From Fibrobacter sp. UWH4 (GTDB lineage Bacteria; Fibrobacterota; Fibrobacteria; Fibrobacterales; Fibrobacteraceae): a stretch of DNA of 64,000 nucleotides. A model generated the notes under the pieces. That model saw only the letters and a list, made by a program, of their open reading frames with translations. It did no database searches and was not told the origin of the DNA. Where the stretch lies: contig NZ_FRAY01000001.1 in the NCBI RefSeq assembly GCF_900142475.1, positions 640,515 to 704,514 on the forward strand, given 5' to 3'. This document shows, piece after piece, positions 20,497-28,096 of this stretch. The position numbers and the translations under genes were made by a program. The first letter of the stretch is position 1. Each line of letters begins with the position of its first letter.

Positions 20497-21163
20497 ATTC
20501 TACAGGATTCAGGACGAATACCTGCAGGAATCCATCCGTGACCGCGGAATAACGGATGTCGCGGACATCGAAAGTGTTGGCAGGCGGTTCAGTGCGGGTG
20601 CGCCAGACCTGTTTGGCGATTCCCTGTTCCTGTGGCGCGGCGACATCACCACCCTCAGGGTGGATGCAATCGTGAATGCGGCCAACAGCGGCATGACGGG
20701 TTGCTGGCAGCCTTGCCACAGCTGTATCGACAACTGCATCCACACTTTCGCGGGAGTCCGCCTCCGTAGCGCTTGCGACGCCCTGATGAAACGGCAAGGG
20801 CACCCCGAACCTACGGGACAGGCGAAAATCACGCCGGCCTACAACCTGCCCTGCAAATACGTGCTGCACACGGTGGGGCCAATCGTGGGCTACGGCCTTA
20901 CGGAACGGGACTGCGAGTTGCTGGAATCGTGCTACAGGAACTGCCTCGAAGTTGCGGCCCGGAACGGCGTGGAATCTATCGCCTTCTGTTGTATTTCCAC
21001 AGGCGTATTCCGTTTCCCGCCGGAACGTGCCGCCCAAATCGCGGTGGATACGGTGCTGGAATGGAAACGCCGTACGCAAAACCCCATGAAGGTTGTCTTC
21101 AACGTTTTCAGCGAAAAGGACGAGGCTATCTATGCGCGGATTTTCGAAAAAATCAACGGATGA
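20342..21163 (+). CDS. Zinc-type macrodomain protein-ADP-ribose hydrolase
   Basis: This enzyme removes ADP-ribose from modified proteins. The 273-aa protein has the N-terminal helical segment of this class (LLRSLMNVREAAPASDEFYRIQD, split by eye from LFLIKYLLAES). The macrodomain follows: VDAIVNAANSGMTGCW near 108, the zinc-site signature GCWQPCHSCIDNCIH near 119, YVLHTVGPIV, and SIAFCCISTGVFRFPPERAA. This zinc subclass is the one known from SirTM operons of staphylococci and streptococci (Rack and colleagues, 2015). GGGAGGAAAC before ATG 20342 supports the start despite the overlap with the Rrf2 frame. Confidence 0.9.
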   Translation: MNQAERRLFLIKYLLAESPRYSGTTIPADAEGQKILLRSLMNVREAAPASDEFYRIQDEYLQESIRDRGITDVADIESVGRRFSAGAPDLFGDSLFLWRGDITTLRVDAIVNAANSGMTGCWQPCHSCIDNCIHTFAGVRLRSACDALMKRQGHPEPTGQAKITPAYNLPCKYVLHTVGPIVGYGLTERDCELLESCYRNCLEVAARNGVESIAFCCISTGVFRFPPERAAQIAVDTVLEWKRRTQNPMKVVFNVFSEKDEAIYARIFEKING

Positions 21164-22031
21164 TTTTTCTGCCGAAGTATCGAGACTGAAAAAGGCGCTG
21201 GCAAGGGCGGATGCCGTCGTCGTGGGCGCGGGCGCCGGACTTTCGACATCGGCGGGATTTACCTATTCCGGGGAACGCTTTGTCAAGTACTTTGCCGACT
21301 TTTCTGTAAAGTACGGCTTTTCGGACATGTATTCCGGCGGCTTTTTCCCTTACGGCACACCCGAAGAAATGTGGGCCTTCTGGAGCCGCTATGTCACGAT
21401 AAACCGCTACATGGCCGCCCCGAAACCCGTCTACGAAAATCTCCTGAAAATCCTACGGGATAAGGATTACTTTGTCCTTACCACCAACGTGGACCATTGT
21501 TTCCAGAAAGCGGGCATTGACAAGGAACGGCTCTTTTACACCCAGGGCGATTACGGGCTTTTCCAATGCAGCAAGCCGTGCCACCCCTGCACCTATGACA
21601 ACGAAAAGCAGATTCGTGCCATGTTCGACGCCCAGGGATTTTCAAAAGAGACGGGCTTGTTCGGCGCCATGACCGTCCCTGCGGAACTGTTGCCCAGGTG
21701 CCCCATTTGCGGCCGCCCCATGTCCATGAATCTGCGCTCCGATTCCACCTTCGTAGAAGACGACGGCTGGCATCGTGCTGCAAAACGTTACCGCGAATTT
21801 CTCGACAGATGTAACGCCATGCGCGGCGGAAACGTGCTGTTCTTGGAACTGGGCGTAGGCATGAACACCCCCGGAATCATCAAGTACCCGTTCTGGCAAA
21901 TGACCGCCCTGAATTCGAACGCCACCTACGCCTGCATCAACTACGGACAGGCCTACGCTCCCGACGACATCGGACCCCGCTCGTTATGCGTCGACGGTGA
22001 TATCGGCGAGGTGGTGACGAAACTTCTTTGA
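21132..22031 (+). CDS. Class M sirtuin (SirTM), protein ADP-ribosyltransferase
   Basis: SirTM enzymes use NAD+ to ADP-ribosylate a lipoylated carrier protein rather than to deacetylate. The NAD-binding start VVVGAGAGLSTSAGFTYSG is at about 29-48, the catalytic-region motif TTNVDHCF near 117, and two cysteine pairs for a structural zinc appear as CSKPCHPC near 146 and CPICG near 190; LELGVGMNTPGIIKYPF fits the late NAD contact. ATG 21132 overlaps the macrodomain gene by 32 bp, implying coupled translation. Transferase and eraser side by side is the typical SirTM-macrodomain pairing. The usual partners GcvH-L and lipoate ligase are not in the window. Confidence 0.9.
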   Translation: MRGFSKKSTDDFSAEVSRLKKALARADAVVVGAGAGLSTSAGFTYSGERFVKYFADFSVKYGFSDMYSGGFFPYGTPEEMWAFWSRYVTINRYMAAPKPVYENLLKILRDKDYFVLTTNVDHCFQKAGIDKERLFYTQGDYGLFQCSKPCHPCTYDNEKQIRAMFDAQGFSKETGLFGAMTVPAELLPRCPICGRPMSMNLRSDSTFVEDDGWHRAAKRYREFLDRCNAMRGGNVLFLELGVGMNTPGIIKYPFWQMTALNSNATYACINYGQAYAPDDIGPRSLCVDGDIGEVVTKLL

Positions 22032-22047
22032 TGAAGGATTTGACGAA

Positions 22048-22135
22048 TCACTCGAATAATTTCATTTCAAAGGAGATGTCGCCACGGTCGTAGGGGAATT
22101 TTTCCTTGTCGACGGGGTTTTCCGCAAAGCCCCGC
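22048..22135 (-). pseudogene. Possible 3' remnant of a lost gene
   Basis: On the minus strand 28 codons read GFAENPVDKEKFPYDRGD and on to a natural-looking ISFEMKLFE end and TGA, but a stop lies three codons upstream of the segment. The composition looks coding. It overlaps the terminator of the sirtuin operon. The parent gene is not recognised. Confidence 0.35.
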
Positions 22136-22141
22136 TTTTTT
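22113..22141 (+). terminator. Rho-independent terminator of the sirtuin operon
   Basis: CGGGGTTT (22113-22120) pairs with AAAGCCCCG (22126-22134) with a G-T pair and bulge, followed by CTTTTTT. Confidence 0.7.
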
Positions 22142-22171
22142 CTCTATACCTTTGGGGATTTATTTTGCTGA

Positions 22172-22858
22172 CTATGTGGGTTGGTATACCAAATTGCTTG
22201 ATATGGTTGCATCGATGATTTTCAGTTTTGCATTGAATCGTTGTTGTTCGGCGTTAATCAAACGGGCTATGTATTCAATAATATTCGTTTTTAGAGGAAT
22301 TCCAATGTTTTTTGTCGTTGTGTGGTTTGGCACCATTGCTATTGATGGTGATGGATATATATAGATGCAATGAGCGACGGATTGCTGATTTATTGAGTCA
22401 TAATTAGCATAAATATGCAATGAAATTTCTGTGTTATTCCAGACTTTTGCAATCACATTAACTTGGTCAGGCAAGAATGCGTATCTAACACCATTATGTT
22501 GGGCGATAATTTCTATGAGATGTGAAAGAGTTGTGATTCCATTGCTATAATTTTCTGCAAGAATATCCCAATAGCAGGGATATTGTAGGTTGATCCCTTG
22601 ACAACTACTATTGTACACCCACGCCCAGCCGTTATTAGAATTTGCTATGTGGCAGAAAGTACCCGGTAGAATGTGAGATATATGCGGATAGCCGGGATCT
22701 CTTGTGAGCAATCTGTCTGCAAAATTTGGTGGTGCAAATGGACTGCTATATGTGTATATTGGAGGTATGTCGGATTTGCAGCAAAGTGTGAAATTCTCTC
22801 TGCAAGGCTGTAGCATGAGCGGATTGTCGAATAGCGCGTTTAGGATTACTTTTTTCAT
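22172..22858 (-). CDS. Unrecognised 228-aa protein
   Basis: I do not recognise this protein. It is rich in Asn, Tyr, Ser and Cys, has no signal peptide or clear membrane helix, and holds short conserved-looking pieces such as HILPGTFCHIANSNNGWAWVY and HLIEIIAQHNGVRYAFLPDQVNV. The DNA is clearly AT-richer than the sirtuin operon to its left, which suggests recent arrival. AGAAGG lies before the ATG, and an inverted repeat CCGATTGAAAATCGG is just upstream. A perfect CRP-type site is centred about 105 bp upstream of its start. Its codon structure and ribosome site make it likely to be a real gene. Confidence 0.6.
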   Translation of the reverse strand: MKKVILNALFDNPLMLQPCRENFTLCCKSDIPPIYTYSSPFAPPNFADRLLTRDPGYPHISHILPGTFCHIANSNNGWAWVYNSSCQGINLQYPCYWDILAENYSNGITTLSHLIEIIAQHNGVRYAFLPDQVNVIAKVWNNTEISLHIYANYDSINQQSVAHCIYIYPSPSIAMVPNHTTTKNIGIPLKTNIIEYIARLINAEQQRFNAKLKIIDATISSNLVYQPT

Positions 22859-22955
22859 TTTAACCTTCTTCCGATTTTCAATCGGTTTCCTTTGGTAGGG
22901 AAATTATATCGAAGTGTCATTTTTTTGCGATTTTTAAGTGATAAATTGAACAAAG

Positions 22956-22971
22956 TGTGATACAGATCACA
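22956..22971. promoter_or_regulatory. Perfect CRP-type operator
   Basis: TGTGATACAGATCACA is a perfect TGTGA-N6-TCACA palindrome, as bound by CRP/FNR-superfamily proteins of CRP specificity. It lies upstream of the minus-strand gene at 22172-22858. Two related sites precede the LEPR operons at 29404 and 37073. Confidence 0.65.
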
Positions 22972-23008
22972 TTTTGTTGGCGAAAATACGCCCACAATTG
23001 TGTGAAGT

Positions 23009-23284
23009 CGCTTCCGCATTTGCGGGAGCGGCTTTTACATTGTGGGGGAGTTGCTTGAACTTTTGCGGGAGATGCTTTTACAAGGTGAAGTAGGTGCCTG
23101 GACTTTTGCCGGGGCGTGTTGCATTCTTGTGTAAAGGGGCCCGGGCAAATGTCCGAGGGGCAACACTACTTATGCAAAGGCACTTGAGCATTTGCCGGAG
23201 CAGTTTCACTACTTATGCAAAGGCGCTTGCACTTTTGCGGAAGCAGCATTTACAAGGTGACAAAGGTGCTTGGACTTTTGCAGG
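23009..23284. repeat. Degenerate 43-bp tandem repeat, six copies plus a partial
   Basis: Units start at 23009, 23052, 23095, 23139, 23181, 23224 and (partial) 23267, with lengths 43, 43, 44, 42, 43 and 43. The best-kept core is GCTTGNACTTTTGCGGGAG, then a variable GC-rich arm, TTTAC and a closing AAGG or TAGG. The first unit forms a hairpin, CGCTTCCGCA with TGCGGGAGCG, followed by GCTTTT. The array lies in the 472-bp gap between the gene at 22858 and the end of the GAF-HlyD gene. There are no unique spacers, so this is not a CRISPR array. Confidence 0.8.
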
Positions 23285-23330
23285 ACCTCCAACCACACTT
23301 TTGGGCTGCTTTTCGGGGCTTTTGCCCCCC

Positions 23331-24782
23331 TTACCACCAGAGTTTCAGGCGGAGGTAGTCGATGGCCTGGTGCGAGAGAATCCACCAGAGCGTGCGCTTG
23401 CCCGCGAAAATCTTCGCGATACCTGTCATGCCGGGGCGGAACCACGGGGGAGTCGCCCGCACGAACTCGCCGCGCACGGCGAAGGTGTTCTCCTGGTCCT
23501 TGACGCTTGCCGTCGGGTTCATGAGCGTGGTGCGGAACCTGTACACGTAATCGGGACGGCTCTTGATGGCCATGAAGCCCTCGCCGCCAAGCCGCACGTT
23601 GTTCACTTCGAGTTCGCTCACGTCGGCCTCCATGTAGATTTCTTCGATGGATGCCAGCTGGAACAGCTCGCCGCCCTGGTTCACATGCGACCCCACGCGC
23701 TTTTGCAGGTCGCCCTCGATGACCACCGCGCTGTCCGATTCGCAGCGCACCACCGAGCGAGAGAGCTTGTAGCGCACCGTCTTTAGCTTCGCCAGTGTCT
23801 GCGAGAGCTTGGCCTGCTGTATGCGCAGGTCGGCCAGCTGCCTGTTCGCCTGGGCCTTCTGTATTTCGCGGCGGTTGTCCTGTTCCTGGGCCATTAGGTC
23901 GGCCTCTTCTAGCTTGAGTTCCTTCTGGTCGAGTCGCAAGAGCTCGTCGCCCTTGTACACGATGTCGCCCGGCTTCACCTTCACGCTCTGGATGAACCCG
24001 TCGAAGGGGGCGCTCAGGTAGGTGATGTGGTCGGTCTTGAGCATGGCCGGGGCGCTTACCCTGTAGGGGATGGGCACCAGTGCCGCGAAAAGCACGAACG
24101 CCGTAAGCAGGATGCCCAGCAGTTTTGCCCAGGTGTGTTCGTGGCCCAGAAGCTTGGCTAACCCCTCCCGCGCGGCACGGGCGAACCTCTTGCCGAACCA
24201 GCCGCTCTTGCGGTAGAGTTCGTCTATCCTTGCGCTAGTGAGCGTTGCTACCAGGTGGATCTGGGCGGACTCCTCGTCGTCGAAGGGGTGCGCCCCGCGT
24301 TCGCAGGTGATTACCGCGATGGTCTCTTCGCCCCGCCTTACCGGGACCGAGAGCATGTGCCCCACGCCGTAAGTCTTGCTGTAGTACTCGTGGATTCGGG
24401 TGGCGAGCGGGGTGCCGCCGTCCGGGGGCGGGTAGGCGATGCTTGCGTCCTGTTCGTAGGCCTCTTCCATGGCGCATTCCAGGTCGCGCACCACCTGCAT
24501 CTTGCCCTCGAAATGGTCGGTGTGGCTTATGGCCGCGAGCACCACGTAGTCGTGCTTGACCATGCCGATGCTCACCCTTTCGGCGTGGTGGCGGTCGGCG
24601 ATTTCGCCCGCAAGTGCGAGTGCCGCCGTCTTGAAAGTCTTCGCCTCGCCGACAACCCGCACGATGTCCAGGACCTCGTTCATCTGACCGATCTTGGAAC
24701 TGGTGGTGCGCAACGCGTTCTGCAGCGCCTTGATGATGGCGCCCTGGTCGAACTGCGGCTTTTCCTGGTTCTGTGCGGTCAT
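23331..24782 (-). CDS. GAF-domain HlyD-family adaptor of a LEPR-type type I secretion system
   Basis: Residues 45-200 form a GAF sensor domain (AERVSIGMVKHDYVVLAAISH, MLSVPVRRGEETIAVITCERG). One membrane helix follows near 222-240 (LLGILLTAFVLFAALV). The rest is a HlyD adaptor: lipoyl half APFDGFIQSVKVKPGDIVYKGDELLRLD near 265-292, a coiled coil to about 350, and the second lipoyl/barrel part to the end (FRPGMTGIAKIFAGKRTLWWIL). GAF-HlyD proteins of this form are known next to TolC and M50-type partners in loci for LEPR-leader adhesins. No clear ribosome site is seen. The first 11 codons and 33 upstream bases recur exactly at 35341-35408. Confidence 0.8.
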   Translation of the reverse strand: MTAQNQEKPQFDQGAIIKALQNALRTTSSKIGQMNEVLDIVRVVGEAKTFKTAALALAGEIADRHHAERVSIGMVKHDYVVLAAISHTDHFEGKMQVVRDLECAMEEAYEQDASIAYPPPDGGTPLATRIHEYYSKTYGVGHMLSVPVRRGEETIAVITCERGAHPFDDEESAQIHLVATLTSARIDELYRKSGWFGKRFARAAREGLAKLLGHEHTWAKLLGILLTAFVLFAALVPIPYRVSAPAMLKTDHITYLSAPFDGFIQSVKVKPGDIVYKGDELLRLDQKELKLEEADLMAQEQDNRREIQKAQANRQLADLRIQQAKLSQTLAKLKTVRYKLSRSVVRCESDSAVVIEGDLQKRVGSHVNQGGELFQLASIEEIYMEADVSELEVNNVRLGGEGFMAIKSRPDYVYRFRTTLMNPTASVKDQENTFAVRGEFVRATPPWFRPGMTGIAKIFAGKRTLWWILSHQAIDYLRLKLWW

Positions 24783-24815
24783 TGGACTGTCGGTTAGGGT
24801 GTGGTTTGGGTGGAA
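24748..24815. repeat. 68-bp direct repeat (first copy), start of GAF-HlyD gene
   Basis: These 68 bases, covering 11 codons of the GAF-HlyD start and its upstream flank, match 35341-35408 at every position by hand comparison. They mark the left edge of accessory slot 1 in unit I. Confidence 0.85.
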
Positions 24816-24818
24816 TAA

Positions 24819-27041
24819 TTAAGATTTAAGACTTTTTATCTTTTCCCATTCGTTTCGGTGCTGTATGCATTCGTTAATAATTTTGGATAATTCGTTTTCA
24901 TTAGTCTGCTTTAACGCGAGCTGTTTCTTTGCGATGGTTTCATCTAATGAGTTGTTTTGCAATTTGAGATTTTGTTCGGCAAGCGCATTTGCAATGTTTG
25001 CTTTTTGGATGAAGTAGGCCATATGGTCTAATACAGAATTGATTACTTTTGCGTATACAGCATCGAGTTCTTTACTGTGATATGCAAGTTGCTCTTCTAA
25101 AAAGCGAATTTTCTTTTCTAGAAGAAATGACTCTTTTCTATAATATGGGGTTGCCAATTTTTCAATAATAGAGTTTGCGGCGACATCTATTGAGTTGATT
25201 ATATTGTCGATATTATCTTTTTCAGAATCGTAAATGTGATATCTGAATTCAACATGATGTCGTTCGCTAAAATCTTTTTTATTATTCGTGATTTTAATTA
25301 TTTTTATTGCGCAAAAATATCCGTTTGAATTCTCTAGGATAATGACATTCCCTGCAACTAGTGATTTGCACCTTGACGTAAAATTAAATGCTTCAGGGAT
25401 GTTTTGATATTGAGGGAAATCTACGATGTCCGGATTGAAAAATAGGCTTTTGACTCCGTCTCGATAACAATAAATACTGTCATCGCCACATTCACTCCAT
25501 CGTGTGTCGAATGCTTTTTTGCCGTTTCCTATAATGAAACTGCCATTGTTTAGCGTGTAGTCTAGAATTATAGAATCCTCTAAATTCGTGTTGACAAAAA
25601 TAGAAGTTTTATTTTGTTGTGAAATGTCATTTCCTTTTGGCATGTGTACCAAGTTGTTACGTTCAAAATAACGTAAGCCAAGAGATTCCACAAAAGACAT
25701 TTCCGCCAACATTATTTCATTTTTGTGGTTCTCTATATAGTCTGAATACTGTTCGTCTTGTAAATTTGGATTGTCTGTTTTTAAAAATAAAATCAATGCT
25801 TTTGAACGCACTGCTCCGAGTGAGATTTTTTTGGGAAACGCATATGTGGTGTATGGATTTTTTTCTCCATCGTCATAGAAGATTTCAGAAGATGCTCCAC
25901 AAGCGTAATCAATAAATTGATTGTATGCTTTTCGTTGATAAGTTAATGAGTTGACAGTAAAATAATTGCTGTATGAAGTTTTCCAAAACCAATTTTTTAA
26001 ATCTTTAATTTGTTTTTCTGAGGGGTTTGAAATCTTTCTAAAGAATTCCATTATAAAAATTAACTGCATGTTATAAGGCAGGTATTTGTATTTATTTACA
26101 TGCAATTCGTTGTGAAGAAATTGTACCGCCTTTTTGATAAAGGGGATGGTTTCTCTCGTCGTCTTTGCAAAATCATCTCGTTGGGCTAAATGCTCAATGT
26201 CAGTTTGGTCGAAATATAATTTGCCGAAAGAACTTTGAATGCAACGAAATAGAACATTTCTTGGTGTCTTTTCGAATCCAAATTCCTTTAAATCGCGCTG
26301 TATTTTCGTTATTTCATCAGAAAATTTAAAATTATTTTTTTTGTACGACAACGCATTGACCATCCAGTCAAAAGAAATGTCTACGCCTTTGGAATTTAGC
26401 CTAGAAAAGATTTCAACAGCTTCTTCAATATTTGCATCATTAATTTCAATACATGCGATTTTATATTCGATGAAACGACTTGCTAGGGAGTCTGCTCGGT
26501 CTAAAAGATTGTCGATTTCGTCTTTAGGAATCTTTGGCTCTATGTTTGTTCTAGAATATTGGCGAAAATCACTGCTGCTCAATAAAACGTGAAGTGGAAC
26601 TTGATACGGTTGCTTTGTTACATCGTTGCGTGGGTAGAAAAATTCTTCGTTTTTTAAATCGTAGTATAAGTTAAACAACGATTTGTACATTTGCTCGTCA
26701 CAAGCAAAACTTGATTTGTCTGGGTTTGTCAAACAACCGAACATTGAAGAAAGTCTTTGGAATCCGTCAAGCACATACCATTTTTGATCATTGTTTTGGG
26801 GTAGCTCGAATGGTCCAACTTTACGAGATTCTTCCCAATTCATTTTTTCTGAAGGCTTCCATAGCAGAAGAGATCCTATGGGATAATTTTTTTTAATGCT
26901 GTCAAACAAATCCTTAATATTATCACAAGTCCAAACAAAATCTCGTTGGAAGGGGGGGACGCAAACTAGCCCTTGCTTGACTTCCGTGATAAGCGAGCCT
27001 ATTGTTTTGATTTTTGTGTCAATAGTAAGTTTTTTGCACAT
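24819..27041 (-). CDS. DUF262-domain protein (GmrSD/ParB-Srx-like), third gene of a putative defence operon
   Basis: The N-terminal 250 residues match DUF262: TIGSLITEVKQGLVCVPPFQ, VWTCDNIKDLFDSIKKNYPIGSLLLWK, the nucleotide-site motif YVLDGFQRLSSM (D-G-F-Q-R in place of the common DGQQR), and IFSRLNSKGVDIS. The large remainder has no motif I know and ends in a charged coiled coil. DUF262 is the NTPase-like part of GmrSD type IV restriction enzymes; no GmrD-type DUF1524 HNH end was seen. ATG 27041 follows AGAGGG and lies 7 bp after the stop of the preceding gene. The DNA is AT-rich relative to flanking secretion genes. Confidence 0.8.
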   Translation of the reverse strand: MCKKLTIDTKIKTIGSLITEVKQGLVCVPPFQRDFVWTCDNIKDLFDSIKKNYPIGSLLLWKPSEKMNWEESRKVGPFELPQNNDQKWYVLDGFQRLSSMFGCLTNPDKSSFACDEQMYKSLFNLYYDLKNEEFFYPRNDVTKQPYQVPLHVLLSSSDFRQYSRTNIEPKIPKDEIDNLLDRADSLASRFIEYKIACIEINDANIEEAVEIFSRLNSKGVDISFDWMVNALSYKKNNFKFSDEITKIQRDLKEFGFEKTPRNVLFRCIQSSFGKLYFDQTDIEHLAQRDDFAKTTRETIPFIKKAVQFLHNELHVNKYKYLPYNMQLIFIMEFFRKISNPSEKQIKDLKNWFWKTSYSNYFTVNSLTYQRKAYNQFIDYACGASSEIFYDDGEKNPYTTYAFPKKISLGAVRSKALILFLKTDNPNLQDEQYSDYIENHKNEIMLAEMSFVESLGLRYFERNNLVHMPKGNDISQQNKTSIFVNTNLEDSIILDYTLNNGSFIIGNGKKAFDTRWSECGDDSIYCYRDGVKSLFFNPDIVDFPQYQNIPEAFNFTSRCKSLVAGNVIILENSNGYFCAIKIIKITNNKKDFSERHHVEFRYHIYDSEKDNIDNIINSIDVAANSIIEKLATPYYRKESFLLEKKIRFLEEQLAYHSKELDAVYAKVINSVLDHMAYFIQKANIANALAEQNLKLQNNSLDETIAKKQLALKQTNENELSKIINECIQHRNEWEKIKSLKS

Positions 27042-27048
27042 ATTCCCT

Positions 27049-28095
27049 CTATAGAATTTTTTCAAGTTCCGAAGCTATATCGCTTAGTTCGTTAGGATTT
27101 TGAGACATTCGTTTTTGCAATGATTGTCTGTGCACATAAGATGATTCTTCAAATTGTTTTGACAAACGTTCTTTAAAATTTGCAATACCAGATCCATTCG
27201 ACAAGTAATTCCAATTAGAGTCACTTATAGTAGAATAAAGTTTTTTTATTTCCTCTTTCATGAAATTTCTATCACATGCTGTACAAACAACCATTTTGTC
27301 AGGATCCTGTTCAGGTGTATATGACGAACGAAACTTGTTTTTTATTTTAAATCCACATTGCATGTCATAGAAATCCTTCTGCTCGTCTGTTAAATGCCGA
27401 AAAGCGTTGAACCATCCATTATTACTTCCGCATAACTCCTGTATTGCATCATCAGGCAAATAATTTTCTGCTTCTCTCTTTTCAAGAATGTGATATTTTA
27501 TATTCCACTTATTCAAGTCAGATATTGCCCGATCGTATTTATGGTTTTCATCGCCGAAAAATTCCCTGTCGCTGTCCCAAAGAACATAATATCTAAAGAA
27601 TTTTATTTTGTTTTTAAAATCTTGTTCTTTTCTAGAAAAAATTGCTTTTGTTGAACCACACCCGCCTAGATGCTGTGGAAGAATTTTATTCTTCTCTAAA
27701 GCTTTTTTTATTCGAGTACTTCCAAAATGCTTTATAATGCAATTAAGAAAATAACCATCGTTTTGAATGTTCTCTACATAGACATACATTGGCAAAGTAA
27801 CATAATCTATAGCTTCTTGAATATTGAAAACTTTTTTTACGATTTCTGAATGACCATTCATGCAAACGTCGATAACTTCACCGCGATATGGGGGCAATGT
27901 CATGTTAACGTTAATTGATTGCTTAATTATATTTTGTAAACTTTGGGGAAGAGATTTGAACGATCCGGTTTTCAAAGATTTCGGTCTGACGAGAATTGAG
28001 TTTATTCCTGAACTAAGAGATATGATAGAAAGTAATCCTATCAACTCTTCTATAGCCCCCCTTTCAAAACATGAATCATCAATCCTACAAAGCAT
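27049..28095 (-). CDS. Possible Toprim-like (DUF4435/OLD-type) nuclease, second gene of the operon
   Basis: At 348 aa this protein has the short signature YYVLWDSDREFFGDE near 177 and EKREAENYLPDDAI near 213. The E-x-E-N-Y-L element after a D-x-D strand is what Toprim domains linked to AAA ATPases show. A two-cysteine element VVCTACDRNF is near 271. The ATG starts one base after the ATPase stop, with AAGG overlapping the end of the ATPase gene, and DUF262 follows 7 bp later, so the three genes are one tight unit. The nuclease call rests on those motifs only; the N-terminal acidic residue of Toprim is not certain. Confidence 0.45.
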   Translation of the reverse strand: MLCRIDDSCFERGAIEELIGLLSIISLSSGINSILVRPKSLKTGSFKSLPQSLQNIIKQSINVNMTLPPYRGEVIDVCMNGHSEIVKKVFNIQEAIDYVTLPMYVYVENIQNDGYFLNCIIKHFGSTRIKKALEKNKILPQHLGGCGSTKAIFSRKEQDFKNKIKFFRYYVLWDSDREFFGDENHKYDRAISDLNKWNIKYHILEKREAENYLPDDAIQELCGSNNGWFNAFRHLTDEQKDFYDMQCGFKIKNKFRSSYTPEQDPDKMVVCTACDRNFMKEEIKKLYSTISDSNWNYLSNGSGIANFKERLSKQFEESSYVHRQSLQKRMSQNPNELSDIASELEKIL

Positions 28096-28096
28096 T

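Noticed and set aside
23009..23284. CRISPR array
   Set aside because: Units are contiguous and degenerate with no unique spacers, and no cas gene is present.
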